Shown piece after piece: positions 1 through 8,276 of a stretch of DNA of 64,000 bases. Numbering within the stretch: the stretch's first letter is position 1; each line of letters opens with the position of its first letter. The DNA comes from CAZXCK01 sp964639225 (GTDB taxonomy: Bacteria > Chloroflexota > Anaerolineae > Aggregatilineales > Phototrophicaceae), in assembly GCA_964639225.1 (NCBI GenBank), contig CAZXCK010000006.1:6140-70139 (forward strand). The letters run 5' to 3'. The notes below the pieces were generated by a model. That model did not search any database and had not been told where the DNA came from. It saw nothing but the letters and a program-made list of their open reading frames with translations. The position numbers were made by a program, and so were the translations under genes.

Positions 1-805
1 CAAAAATGCCCAGGCCCACTTCCATCGAGCCGGTGAACGCGATAAAGCGCGTCTGCGGATGCTCCACCAGGTAATTACCGGCCAGGCGTCCCGGCCCGGT
101 GAGGAAGTTCAGCGCACCGGCGGGCACACCCTGCTCGTAGAACAGTTCGACCAGCTTGTAAGCAATCCAGGGACTGGTGGACGCCGGCTTGAGGATGACG
201 GCGTTACCGGCCACCAGCGAGGCGGTCGTCATGCCGGTCATGATGGCGTTGGCGAAGTTCCAGGGCGGGATGACCACGCCCACACCCAGCGGGATATATT
301 GCAGGTCGAGCTGCTCCGGCGGGTAATCGACCAGCGCGCCGCTGCTGTCCGCCAGCCGCACGATCTGCCGGGCGTAGTATTCCATGAAGTCGATGGCTTC
401 GGCGGTGTCGGCGTCGGCCTCGGCCCAGCTCTTGCCCACTTCCAGCACCATCACCGCGCTGAATTCGTGTTTGCGCCGGCGCATCTCGGCAGCCGCCCGC
501 AGCAGATAGCGCGCGCGCTCCTCGGCAGGGACACGCTTCCACGTCTCAAAGCCTTTGACGGCAGCCTGAACGGCCTGCTCGGCATGTTCTTCGCTGGCTT
601 TGGAGAAGTAACCCAGCACTTCATGCGGGCGGGCCGGATTCAGCGACGGGAATGTTTCGTCCAGCGTGATACGCTCCCCGCCGATGACCAGCGGATAGGT
701 CCGGCCTATCTCGCTTTTCACCAGGTCCAGGGCCGCCTCAAACGCGGCGACCTGCTCCGGCCTGCTGAAGTCGGTAAGGGGTTCGTTCGTGAAGGGTGTT
801 AACAT
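1..805 (-). CDS. rocA: delta-1-pyrroline-5-carboxylate (glutamate semialdehyde) dehydrogenase, N-terminal part
   Basis: NAD-dependent aldehyde dehydrogenase of proline catabolism that oxidises glutamate-gamma-semialdehyde to glutamate in the cytoplasm. The frame is open from the ATG at 803-805 to the window edge, giving the first 268 residues of a family usually about 515 long. The N-terminus (FTNEPLTDFS, then YPLVIGGERI) and the stretch RRRKHEFSAVM...DADTAEAIDFMEYYAR are characteristic of the RocA/PruA group. PPWNFANAIMTGM and FIAFTGS belong to the NAD-binding domain. The catalytic Cys and Glu lie beyond the window. A strong ribosome site (AGGAGGAACCTT) precedes the ATG. Family assignment is confident; the symbol follows the Bacillus protein it most resembles. 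Confidence 0.9.
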   Translation of the reverse strand, partial: MLTPFTNEPLTDFSRPEQVAAFEAALDLVKSEIGRTYPLVIGGERITLDETFPSLNPARPHEVLGYFSKASEEHAEQAVQAAVKGFETWKRVPAEERARYLLRAAAEMRRRKHEFSAVMVLEVGKSWAEADADTAEAIDFMEYYARQIVRLADSSGALVDYPPEQLDLQYIPLGVGVVIPPWNFANAIMTGMTTASLVAGNAVILKPASTSPWIAYKLVELFYEQGVPAGALNFLTGPGRLAGNYLVEHPQTRFIAFTGSMEVGLGIF

Positions 806-849
806 AAGGTTCCTCCTGTAGAAACAGTTTATTTGAGCAAATTGCACTC

Positions 850-855
850 ATTATA
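850..855 (-). promoter_or_regulatory. putative -10 element of the rocA-like gene
   Basis: TATAAT read on the minus strand, 45 bases upstream of the rocA-like ATG and overlapping the stop codon of the preceding methyltransferase gene. No convincing -35 box was found. Confidence 0.4.
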
Positions 856-2062
856 CCGTATAATCTGCACAATTTGTTTGCTGACTTGGGGCAAAATCAG
901 CGCAGATCATCACAATCGGCTGGCCAGCGTGCCGGGTGAGCACCAGCGTGCGCGACTGGCTGCCTTTCAGCTTCAGCCGGGGGATAAGCGTCTCCGGCGT
1001 CAGGGGTGAGCCACGCTTCTTGACCGTCACCGTGCCCGCGTCGTGGGCGCGCAGCGCCGCCCGCAGGCGCTTGAGATTGAATGGCAGCCATTCCAGCACA
1101 CGCCAACCGCGCACCCAGGGCGTCGATGGCTGGCGATCCGCCGTCACATAAGCGATGGTTTCGTCCAGCAGCGTGCCATCGACCGCCACCGCGACGTCCT
1201 GCACCAGCCCGGCCCGGATCAGCGCCGGATTCGGCTCGATAAGCCAATCTCGCGGGGCCGACAGTGGCACGGCTTGTGGCTCTTTTGTGCGCGGCCAGTG
1301 CAGCGCCTGGCCGCCGGTCAGCAGGGTCGCCTGCACGTCGCGCGCTTCAGCCGGTGAATGCCACAGCACCGCCTCTTTGAGTTCGTCATCGACGGCGATG
1401 AACTCCACCCGGCCCGCGTAAGCGTCGAGCTGGGCCAGGTCCACACCCGGCGATAGCTTGACGACCACCCGCTCCGCCTGCCAGCGGCACAGCGTGGACA
1501 GCGGCGGCTGGTAATGTTCCACATCGAACAGGCGGCGACCCTGGGCATCACGCCGCGCCGGGTCAAAAAACACCAGCTCACGCCCCGGCGGCAGATCGCC
1601 GGTGATGTCGGCCACCTCAAAACGCGCGCTGTCGAATCCCAGCGCCGCCGCGTTGAGCCGGGCCAGCGCCACCCGCAGCGGGTCAATATCGACGCCCAGC
1701 ACATCGGCACCCGCCGCCGCGAACGCCAGCGAATCGGCACCAATGCCGCAGCCAGCATCCAGCACGGCCAGCGGCCCCACCTGCCGCGCGCGGTAATCGC
1801 GCACCGCCGGATGGCTGGCCTGTTGCAGCGCCCAGTCCGTGAAATACAGTCGTTTCGCCTGCTCGCCGAACTTATCGACAGCCTGCCGCCGCAGCCGGGC
1901 CAGCGTCATCGCCGCGCGGACTTCCTCGCGGGCAAAGTCGCGCCGCAGCCGTTCGACCAGCGGCAGCACAGCCGCATCCGAGATGTCGGCGCTTTCCAGG
2001 CGCGCCAGCAGCGCCTCGCCACGCGCCGAGGTCAGGAAATCCAGGTCAGCCAGGCCAATCAT
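851..2062 (-). CDS. class I SAM-dependent methyltransferase with THUMP-like C-terminal domain
   Basis: A 403-residue protein. An N-terminal helical segment is followed by a Rossmann methyltransferase core with motif I VLDAGCGIGADS (about residue 100), an acidic strand end VLGVDIDPLR and the motif FFDPARRD. This DPARR signature is typical of the THUMP-like methyltransferase family (PF18096), whose substrate is probably RNA but is not established. The C-terminal region ends in a basic KKRGSPLTPE segment, as in that family. The ATG at 2062 (MIGLADLDFL) was chosen because a longer frame from 2152 overlaps the upstream gene and gives an unlikely Cys/Trp-rich N-terminus. It lies four bases after the upstream stop, so co-translation is likely. 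Confidence 0.8.
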   Translation of the reverse strand: MIGLADLDFLTSARGEALLARLESADISDAAVLPLVERLRRDFAREEVRAAMTLARLRRQAVDKFGEQAKRLYFTDWALQQASHPAVRDYRARQVGPLAVLDAGCGIGADSLAFAAAGADVLGVDIDPLRVALARLNAAALGFDSARFEVADITGDLPPGRELVFFDPARRDAQGRRLFDVEHYQPPLSTLCRWQAERVVVKLSPGVDLAQLDAYAGRVEFIAVDDELKEAVLWHSPAEARDVQATLLTGGQALHWPRTKEPQAVPLSAPRDWLIEPNPALIRAGLVQDVAVAVDGTLLDETIAYVTADRQPSTPWVRGWRVLEWLPFNLKRLRAALRAHDAGTVTVKKRGSPLTPETLIPRLKLKGSQSRTLVLTRHAGQPIVMICADFAPSQQTNCADYTV

Positions 2063-2066
2063 CGGC

Positions 2067-2774
2067 TCACAGCATGGTGACCAGACCAGCCGTGTGTTTG
2101 CGCTCGTGCCACAACAGGCGGCGCACCACCTTACGCGCAGACCACAGCTCACCGGCCCGGCGAATCACGCGGTCGTCGCCGGTGAGTTCCGGCAGACGAT
2201 GCAGCGTGTTGGCGCGCACGGCTTCCAGTTGGGCCAGCGGCACATCGGGGATGCTGTGTGACGGAATCGCCAGATACAGCCGGTCACACAGCCACCATTC
2301 GGTGGTGGCGATGTGGCCCAGCAGCCCGTTAATCGAGCCAAAACGGTCATCCGGCAGGAAAGTCGCCAGGCTGCCCGGCGGCACCGCCTCGATGACGTGC
2401 AGCAGTTCCTGGCGGATACACGACAGCAGGCGCAGCACAAAGCCGACCTCGGCTTCGCTGAGTGGCCGACGATCGTCGTCGAAGAACGCGCGTACCAGCC
2501 GAGACGGCCTGCGCGGCGACGGATAAGCCTCAAATGCCTGCACAACCTCGGCGCGCGCGCTGGCTTTACGCGGCAGGTCCCATAACGGAGTCAGACCACA
2601 CTGCTGCACCCATTCGGTGTACTTACGGGCGACCACAGGCACCGACGCCAGCGCCTCATCGCGGCTGCCAGCGACGGCGCAGCATCCCGGCAGGTCGAGC
2701 AGCCATGCTGTCCACCTCACCGAATGGACACTTTCGAGTCCAACGCGGTATGTCTTTTTCTTGTCGTTACTCAT
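2067..2774 (-). CDS. HicB-like domain fused to a DinB-family protein
   Basis: A 235-residue protein in two parts. Residues 8-60 (YRVGLES...WLLDLPGCCAVAGSRDEAL) resemble the HicB antitoxin-like fold. Residues about 85-235 resemble the DinB/YfiT four-helix bundle, with GHIATTEWW and a final HERKHTAGL that could supply metal-ligand histidines. DinB-family proteins are often metal-dependent thiol transferases, but the substrate here is unknown. The gene overlaps the end of the upstream methyltransferase-like gene by 8 bases and is followed after 4 bases by the THUMP-like methyltransferase, so the three probably form one transcription unit. No HicA toxin partner is seen, so a toxin-antitoxin role is unlikely. 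Confidence 0.7.
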   Translation of the reverse strand: MSNDKKKTYRVGLESVHSVRWTAWLLDLPGCCAVAGSRDEALASVPVVARKYTEWVQQCGLTPLWDLPRKASARAEVVQAFEAYPSPRRPSRLVRAFFDDDRRPLSEAEVGFVLRLLSCIRQELLHVIEAVPPGSLATFLPDDRFGSINGLLGHIATTEWWLCDRLYLAIPSHSIPDVPLAQLEAVRANTLHRLPELTGDDRVIRRAGELWSARKVVRRLLWHERKHTAGLVTML

Positions 2775-3618
2775 CAGGAGCCTCGGCAGCCGCCGGATCG
2801 ACCGGCAAAAGGATCACATCAACATCGTCCAGCAGGGCCAGTGTCGGGTTAATCAGCAGCGGATTCGACCAGCCCGCCACTGTCTGGCGGCGATATTTGG
2901 CCACTTTGTTGATGTCATACAGGGCACTGGCCATCACCGCTGGCTGCATAAAGCTCACTGCGCGCGGCAGGCTGCTGAACGCCAGCAGCACCGGCTCGGA
3001 CCCGCCCGATGCCCGCACAGCGACCGCTTTCCACTCAATCACCTGGTCTGGCTGCCGCTTCCAGGGCGGCAGGTTGGGCGTCTGCCGCACCAGCAGATGC
3101 AGATAGCGCCCCGCGTAATCATCGAGCGTCATCAGCTCGCCATCGTTCTCAGCCACCAGTCGCACACGCGCCAGCGTGTCGGCGGTGGTGTGGGCGCGCT
3201 CGCCACGAATAAGGACACCACCGCCGTCGCCATTTGAAATCGCCTGCTCGACCAGGATACGCACATAACCGGCACCTTCCAGCCGCACACCGGGCGCGCT
3301 GCTCACCTGCCCGCGCGGCTGCACCACAATCAGACGCCCGCCGGGCCGCAGCGCGTCGAGCGCCGCCGCCAGAAAAGCGTCGTTGAGGGCGTAAGCGTAG
3401 GCCAGCACCGCATCGGCGCTGCCCGGCTCGATTGGCGGCCACTGATCCACCTGGCCCGGCACACTGACCGCGTCCAGGTCAGCGCGCAACTGGCGCAGCA
3501 CCGCATGGGTCTCGCCGTTGACATCCAGCAGGCGCAGGCGTGAGGCACTCGGCGGCAGATGTTTCGCCATCGCCTCAATCATCAACCGGGTCCGGTCTGG
3601 CCCGGCAGTATCAACCAT
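2767..3618 (-). CDS. methyltransferase-like Rossmann-fold protein of unknown substrate
   Basis: A 283-residue protein. The N-terminal half looks like a class I methyltransferase fold with weak motifs: RLRLLDVNGETHAVLRQL replaces the usual glycine-rich motif I, and ALDALRPGGRLIVVQPRG is a clear motif VI/VII. The C-terminal part (about 190-283) is not recognised and contains a YDINKVAKYRRQ segment. The degenerate SAM loop means it may bind SAM poorly or not at all. The ATG at 3618 was preferred over a TTG at 3657 because it has a G-rich Shine-Dalgarno and a better N-terminus. It heads the set that continues with the HicB/DinB fusion and the THUMP-like methyltransferase. Confidence 0.55.
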   Translation of the reverse strand: MVDTAGPDRTRLMIEAMAKHLPPSASRLRLLDVNGETHAVLRQLRADLDAVSVPGQVDQWPPIEPGSADAVLAYAYALNDAFLAAALDALRPGGRLIVVQPRGQVSSAPGVRLEGAGYVRILVEQAISNGDGGGVLIRGERAHTTADTLARVRLVAENDGELMTLDDYAGRYLHLLVRQTPNLPPWKRQPDQVIEWKAVAVRASGGSEPVLLAFSSLPRAVSFMQPAVMASALYDINKVAKYRRQTVAGWSNPLLINPTLALLDDVDVILLPVDPAAAEAPDE

Positions 3619-3669
3619 CGATGATGTCCCCCCGGTTTTGCTGACTAACTGACACAACGCCGCCGGGCG

Positions 3670-3849
3670 CTATTCCTCGGCGGCGGCCTGGATCAAAGCG
3701 CAGAGTTCCTGCCATTCCTCACGGAAAAAGTGCAGAGTCACCGCGCCCAGCTCGATATGAAACACCTGCTCCCCGTCCGGCTCCTGAGACAGCCACGCGA
3801 CATAATTCTCGGTCTCAGCCAGGGTTTCGGTCGGAATATCATCCCTCAT
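3670..3849 (-). CDS. small acidic protein translationally coupled to the AI-2E permease gene
   Basis: A 59-residue acidic protein, not recognised as a named family. It starts MRDDIPTETL and contains FHIELGAVTLHFFREEW. No signal peptide, membrane segment or metal motif is seen. The ATG at 3849 lies inside the last codons of the upstream permease gene (11-base overlap), and the permease C-terminal codons supply its Shine-Dalgarno GAGGAGA. That coupling is the main reason to believe it is real, together with its protein-like composition. A longer frame from 3903 reads Arg-rich out-of-frame permease sequence and was rejected. Function unknown; a partner or regulator of the permease is possible. 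Confidence 0.6.
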   Translation of the reverse strand: MRDDIPTETLAETENYVAWLSQEPDGEQVFHIELGAVTLHFFREEWQELCALIQAAAEE

Positions 3850-5251
3850 GATGCACAATCTCCTCTTCGGTCTTCTGGACGGATGGCGTATGCTCGGCGG
3901 CAACCGGCTGTGCTGACCGCTTCAGACGCTGCCAGCGCAGCGGCCACCATCTCGCCACAATATCCCGCAAACGCGCCCCATACTCGCGCAGGCGATCCGG
4001 GTGCAGCAGGCGAATAATGAAGTTCGACCTGGGCTGTGATGTCGTGAACTGCGACGGGAACGGATCGACGTCAAACAGTTTGCCGTAGATATATGTCCCC
4101 ACCAGACGCAGCGTGGCCGTCAGCGGCGCGGCCAGAATCACACCCAGCGCACCGGCCACCGACGCGCCGATCAGCAAGGCGATAATCACCACCACCGGGT
4201 GCAGGTTCAGGCTGCCACCCATCACGCGGGGGACCATGTAATACGACTCCACCTGCTGGATGACCACATAGGTCCCCGCCACCACCAGGGCGAACGGCAG
4301 GCCAAACAGGAACGGAAACGTACTCGATTCCGACAGCAGGGCGATCGTTACGGCTGGTGCCGCCGCCACAATCGGCCCCAGGTTAGGGATAAACTCCAGC
4401 AGACCGGCCAGCAGCCCCAGGATCGGCGCGTTCGGCAAACCCAGAACCAGCGCCGCGATGTACACAGCCAGGCCCACGGTAACGGACAGAATCAACTGCC
4501 CGCGCAGATAGGCATTCCACACCTGGCCCAGCTCGTAGAAGAAACGGCGCATATCCCCCTGATAGGACGGCGGCGCCAGGCTCACGGCACGGTCGATGAA
4601 ACGGTCGCCGTCGCGCATGAAATAAAACATGATGATGAACAGGAAGAAGATGTTAATCACCACGTTGACGGCTTCGCCCAGCACACCGAAAGCCGGTCCC
4701 GTCAGGCCGCCCAGCGATCCCATAAACGTGCCGGCAATCTCCGTCAGGTCGAAGCTGTCGGAATTCAGGATGTCCGCGCCCGGTTCGACCCCTGTCAGTT
4801 CCTGCAGGCGCTCCAGTGGAATCACCGGGTCACCGTCGATCAGCACCGGGCTGCCACCAATAGAAATGGGTCGGTTGAGCAGATTACGAGCCGAATTGAC
4901 AACCGAATCGAAAACCGGGACCAGATTGCTGCTCACTTCGCTGATCTGCGCGATCAACGCCGGGACGATGACGATAATCGCCAGCGTGAACACCGCGATG
5001 ACCACCACAAACGACAGCAGCACCGCCAGAGTGCGCATCCGGAATGGAAAAATCCCCAGCACATGCCGTTCGATGAGGTTGGCCAGCGGCCACAACAGGA
5101 AAGACAGCACCGAGGCGACAATCAGCAGCGGCAGCACACCGCTGATATTCATCACAGCAAATCCAATGACAACGATGGCGACCAGCGCAACAATCCGCTT
5201 GGTACGCGAACCCCAACGCGAAGAAGTCATCGGCGGGGGCATGACACTCAC
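3839..5251 (-). CDS. AI-2E family transporter (PerM/YdiK-like permease)
   Basis: A 470-residue integral membrane protein of the PF01594 family, which includes TqsA, PerM and YdiK. Two N-terminal hydrophobic segments (about 20-65) and a third (70-100) are followed by an extracytoplasmic loop (about 110-190). A C-terminal membrane cluster contains GQLILSVTVGLAVYIAALVLGLPNAP and the family signature EFIPNLGPIVAAAPA. Substrates are mixed in this family (AI-2, ions), so none is assigned. The last 80 residues form a charged cytoplasmic tail. The GTG start at 5251 is preferred because GAGGTGG lies 8 bases upstream; an in-frame ATG at 5242 is the alternative. Confidence 0.85.
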   Translation of the reverse strand: MSVMPPPMTSSRWGSRTKRIVALVAIVVIGFAVMNISGVLPLLIVASVLSFLLWPLANLIERHVLGIFPFRMRTLAVLLSFVVVIAVFTLAIIVIVPALIAQISEVSSNLVPVFDSVVNSARNLLNRPISIGGSPVLIDGDPVIPLERLQELTGVEPGADILNSDSFDLTEIAGTFMGSLGGLTGPAFGVLGEAVNVVINIFFLFIIMFYFMRDGDRFIDRAVSLAPPSYQGDMRRFFYELGQVWNAYLRGQLILSVTVGLAVYIAALVLGLPNAPILGLLAGLLEFIPNLGPIVAAAPAVTIALLSESSTFPFLFGLPFALVVAGTYVVIQQVESYYMVPRVMGGSLNLHPVVVIIALLIGASVAGALGVILAAPLTATLRLVGTYIYGKLFDVDPFPSQFTTSQPRSNFIIRLLHPDRLREYGARLRDIVARWWPLRWQRLKRSAQPVAAEHTPSVQKTEEEIVHHEG

Positions 5252-5322
5252 AGGTTACACCACCTCACATTTGGCCGCATCTTCAAAAAAGACCTCACAA
5301 CAAAACAGGGGCTAACACCTTG

Positions 5323-5328
5323 ATTTTA
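5323..5328 (-). promoter_or_regulatory. putative extended -10 element of the AI-2E permease gene
   Basis: TAAAAT preceded by a TG dinucleotide on the minus strand, about 70 bases upstream of the GTG start and just downstream of the pnp terminator. Confidence 0.35.
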
Positions 5329-5344
5329 CACCACCCCGGGGCGA

Positions 5345-5377
5345 AATTAAAAGCGCGCCGTCCGTAAACGACGCGCC
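5345..5377 (-). terminator. intrinsic terminator after pnp
   Basis: On the minus strand an 8-bp GC-rich stem (GCGCGTCG with CGGCGCGC, one G-T pair) closes a loop of about eight bases and is followed by TTTTAATTT. It lies 27 bases after the pnp stop codon. Confidence 0.7.
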
Positions 5378-5403
5378 TGTTTGCTACTGTCTATCTACCG
5401 AAC

Positions 5404-7668
5404 TTAGCGGCGCGGACCGCGATCACCACCACCAGGGCGACGATTCCGGTCGCCACCACTACCGCCACTGCGACGGCCACGATCGCCGCCACCCCCGCGC
5501 GATGGTCCCTTGCGGTCCCGCTGGCGAGCTTCTTCGGCGGTCCAGCCTTCCAGAACGGCCTGGCGACTGAGGCGGACTTTGCCACCCGGATCGATGTCGA
5601 TGACCATCACCATGATCTCGTCGTTGAGCTGAACCTCGTCCTCGATGTTTTCGACGCGGTAATCGGCCAACTGCGAGATATGGACCATACCATCCTGGCC
5701 CGGCAGGAACTCGACGAACACGCCATACGGCTCGATGCGGCTGACGCGCCCGGTGTAGATGCGACCAATCTCGGCCTCTTCGGTCAGGCGACGGATCTCC
5801 TCGACGGCGATGGCGACCGAGGGGCCGTCCACACCGGCGATGAAGATGGTGCCATCGTCCTCGATGTCGATCTTGACGCCAGTGCGCTCCTGGATGCCGC
5901 GCACGACCTTACCACCCGGCCCGATCACCGCGCCGATCTTGGCCGCGCCGATCTTGAGCGTCGTCATACGCGGGGCATAGTCGTTGAGTTCGGCGCGCGG
6001 TTCGGGGATGGTCGCCAGCATCACGTCCAGAATCTGCATACGGGCGTCGCGGGCCTGTGACAGTGCCTGCCGCATCACCTCGCGCGAGACGCCGGTGATT
6101 TTGATATCCATCTGCAACGCGGTGATGCCCTTCGACGTACCGGCCACCTTGAAGTCCATATCGCCCAGGTGATCTTCCATACCCTGGATGTCGGTCAGTA
6201 CGGCGACACGCTCGCCCTCTTTGATGAGACCCATCGCGATACCAGCCACCGGACGGATGATCGGCACGCCAGCATCCATCAGCGCCAGCGTACTGCCGCA
6301 CACGCTCGCCATCGAGGTGCTGCCGTTGGAACTCATGACCTCGCTCACCAGTCGAATGGTGTAAGGGAACTCGTCCTCCGGCGGGATCATGCTGCGCAGC
6401 GCCGTTTCAGCCAGCGCGCCATGCCCCACCTCGCGGCGCTTGGTTCCACGCAGGGGATATGCCTCGCCCGTGCTGTAGGGCGGGAAGTTGTAGTGATGCA
6501 GGTAACGTTTGGCATCTTCCGGACTCAGGCTGTCCAGTTCCTGAACGTCACGCGGCGTACCCAGAGTCGCCACCGTCAGCACCTGGGTCTGGCCACGCTG
6601 GAACAGACCGGAGCCATGCACGCGCGGAATCAGGTTCACCTCAGCCGACAGCGGGCGGATAGTCACATAGTCGCGGCCATCGGGGCGCACACCATCCTCG
6701 ACGATGCGGCGGCGCACCTCTTCCTTCACTACGTCGTTGAGGGCTTCGCGCACCAGTTTGAGCGAGGTCTTAGTCTCGTCCGTCTCGGCGGCGGCGTTGC
6801 AGGCCTCATATTCGGCCAGCAGTTCTTCGCGCAGGGCGTCGATGGCTTCGTTGCGCCCGGTACGGTCGGTCTGCTCGGCGACGATCTGGCGCACGCGGTC
6901 GCGCACTTTGTCGGCGACTTCCGTCGCCAGTTCGGGGTCGTGCTGGGCGGTGACGTATTCAGATTTCTCTTTGCCGACCTCGGCGCGGATCTGCTTTTGC
7001 AGTTCGATGACGGGCTGGATGGTGCGATGCGCCAGGTCCAGCGCTTCCAGCATGGTGTCCTCGTCTACCTCGACCGCGCCACACTCAACCATGTTGACGG
7101 CGTCTGCCGTGCCAGAAACGCGCAGGTCCAGTACGCTGTTTTCCATCTGCGAGTGAGTGGGGTTAATCACCATTTCGCCGTCGATCATCCCAATGCGCAC
7201 ACCGGCCACCGGACCGCCCCAGGGCACATCGGAGATCATCAGCGCCGTGCTGGCGGCGATAATACCCAGCATATCGACCTGGTGCTCCTGGTCGTGGCTG
7301 AACGAAAGCAGGATGATCTGGACTTCGTTGCGCATACCATCCGGGAACAGCGGGCGCAGCGTGCGGTCGATCACACGCGAGATGAGGATCGCCTGCTCGT
7401 TGGGGCGGCCCTCACGACGGAAGAAGCTGCCGGGGATACGCCCGGCGGCGTACAGTTTCTCTTCGTAGTCCACCGAAAGCGGGAAGAAGTCCAGCCCCTC
7501 GCGGACATTTTTACTCATCGTCGCCGTAGCGAAGATCATCGTATCGCCCAGGCGCACGGTCACCGCGCCGCCGGCCTGTTCGGCCAGCTTGCCGGTCTCG
7601 ATGGTCAGCATTTCGCCACCGACCTCGGTGGTGAACTGCCTTACAGTTCTAATCTCGTCACCAATCAT
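5404..7668 (-). CDS. pnp: polyribonucleotide nucleotidyltransferase (PNPase)
   Basis: 3'-5' phosphorolytic exoribonuclease of RNA turnover in the cytoplasm, 754 residues. Two RNase PH-like domains are present: about 1-230, and about 310-540 containing RGQTQVLTVATLG and the catalytic-side DMDFKVAGTSKGITALQMD. A KH domain follows with its GPGGK loop (about 570-625), then an S1 domain (about 632-700, TGRVSRIEPYGVFVEF). The last 40 residues are an Arg/Gly-rich tail of GGGGDRGRR-type repeats, probably an extra RNA-binding extension. The ATG at 7668 has GAGGAGA eight bases upstream. It lies downstream of rpsO, the classic rpsO-pnp order, with a perfect hairpin between the two genes. Confidence 0.97.
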   Translation of the reverse strand: MIGDEIRTVRQFTTEVGGEMLTIETGKLAEQAGGAVTVRLGDTMIFATATMSKNVREGLDFFPLSVDYEEKLYAAGRIPGSFFRREGRPNEQAILISRVIDRTLRPLFPDGMRNEVQIILLSFSHDQEHQVDMLGIIAASTALMISDVPWGGPVAGVRIGMIDGEMVINPTHSQMENSVLDLRVSGTADAVNMVECGAVEVDEDTMLEALDLAHRTIQPVIELQKQIRAEVGKEKSEYVTAQHDPELATEVADKVRDRVRQIVAEQTDRTGRNEAIDALREELLAEYEACNAAAETDETKTSLKLVREALNDVVKEEVRRRIVEDGVRPDGRDYVTIRPLSAEVNLIPRVHGSGLFQRGQTQVLTVATLGTPRDVQELDSLSPEDAKRYLHHYNFPPYSTGEAYPLRGTKRREVGHGALAETALRSMIPPEDEFPYTIRLVSEVMSSNGSTSMASVCGSTLALMDAGVPIIRPVAGIAMGLIKEGERVAVLTDIQGMEDHLGDMDFKVAGTSKGITALQMDIKITGVSREVMRQALSQARDARMQILDVMLATIPEPRAELNDYAPRMTTLKIGAAKIGAVIGPGGKVVRGIQERTGVKIDIEDDGTIFIAGVDGPSVAIAVEEIRRLTEEAEIGRIYTGRVSRIEPYGVFVEFLPGQDGMVHISQLADYRVENIEDEVQLNDEIMVMVIDIDPGGKVRLSRQAVLEGWTAEEARQRDRKGPSRGGGGDRGRRSGGSGGDRNRRPGGGDRGPRR

Positions 7669-7834
7669 TGGTTATGTCTCCTCAATAACGAAGACACGCC
7701 CGGCAACCAGGCACTGGTATTTGCTGTTAAACCGGTCTGGCTTAACCCCAAACCCCAATTCCTGCTTAACCGGACGTGCGTAAATCGAACGATCTCCAGT
7801 GGAGTCAGGTTGCTGTCCTTCAGCAGCAGCAGAC

Positions 7835-7855
7835 TTCATTGTGTGACACAATGAA
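7835..7855 (-). promoter_or_regulatory. perfect stem-loop in the rpsO-pnp intergenic leader
   Basis: TTCATTGTG and CACAATGAA form a perfect 9-bp stem with a 3-base loop, 41 bases after the rpsO stop and about 170 bases before pnp. In Escherichia coli the rpsO-pnp spacer carries hairpins cut by RNase III for pnp autoregulation; an analogous role here is an inference. There is no T-run, so it is not a good terminator. Confidence 0.5.
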
Positions 7856-7895
7856 CCTGCTACAACGCTTGCCGAAGAACAGCCAAATCCCGTCA

Positions 7896-8165
7896 CTAGC
7901 GACGCAGCCCCAGTTCCCCAAGCAGTTGGCGATAAGCTTCGGGGTCCTTGCGGCTGATGTAGCGCAGGTGACGCCGGCGTTGACCCACCAGCTTCAGCAG
8001 CCCGCGCCGCGAATGCTGGTCGTGTTTGTGTGTCTTGAGGTGCTCAGTCAGGTAGCGAATTCGCTCGGTCAGGATTGCGATCTGCACCTCCGGCGAACCG
8101 GTGTCCTTTTCGTGCCGCGCGAACTTTTGAATCAATGCTTCTTTTCTATCGTTATTCAGCGTCAT
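7896..8165 (-). CDS. rpsO: 30S ribosomal protein S15
   Basis: Primary 16S rRNA-binding protein of the small subunit platform. It is 89 residues long, exactly the usual family length. Diagnostic segments are HEKDTGSPEVQIAILTERI, LTEHLKTHKHDQHSRRGLL and GQRRRHLRYI. The ATG at 8165 is chosen because GAGGT lies eight bases upstream and the product then starts MTLNNDRKE as in the family; a start five codons earlier would remove that spacing. The gene is read from a strong promoter at 8241-8269 and precedes pnp. A hairpin in its leader may serve autoregulation. Confidence 0.97.
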   Translation of the reverse strand: MTLNNDRKEALIQKFARHEKDTGSPEVQIAILTERIRYLTEHLKTHKHDQHSRRGLLKLVGQRRRHLRYISRKDPEAYRQLLGELGLRR

Positions 8166-8197
8166 ATCTGCCGACCTCAATCTCCATCAGTCACCAA

Positions 8198-8220
8198 ACG
8201 GGCTGGACAGATAAGCCCGT
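8198..8220 (-). promoter_or_regulatory. hairpin in the rpsO 5' leader
   Basis: ACGGGCT and AGCCCGT form a 7-bp stem in the roughly 70-base leader between the promoter and the rpsO start. S15 represses its own mRNA in several bacteria by binding leader structures; that role here is inferred from position only. Confidence 0.35.
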
Positions 8221-8240
8221 CGGTCAAAACAAACGTTTGC

Positions 8241-8269
8241 ATTATAGCAAACAGCCTATGCCCTGCCAA
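8241..8269 (-). promoter_or_regulatory. sigma-70-type promoter of rpsO
   Basis: On the minus strand TTGGCA (8264-8269), a 17-base spacer and TATAAT (8241-8246). This is one of the best promoter matches in the window. The expected start of transcription is near 8234. Confidence 0.75.
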
Positions 8270-8276
8270 TGGCGCG

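Noticed and set aside
2067..2774. HicAB toxin-antitoxin module
   Set aside because: Only a HicB-like fold fused to a DinB domain is seen; no HicA toxin gene is adjacent.
6169..7854. 561-codon plus-strand open frame antisense to pnp
   Set aside because: Shadow of the highly conserved pnp reading frame; no independent evidence of coding.
7672..7896. 74-codon minus-strand frame between rpsO and pnp
   Set aside because: Lies across the hairpin in the pnp leader, has no ribosome site and no protein-like features; more likely untranslated leader.
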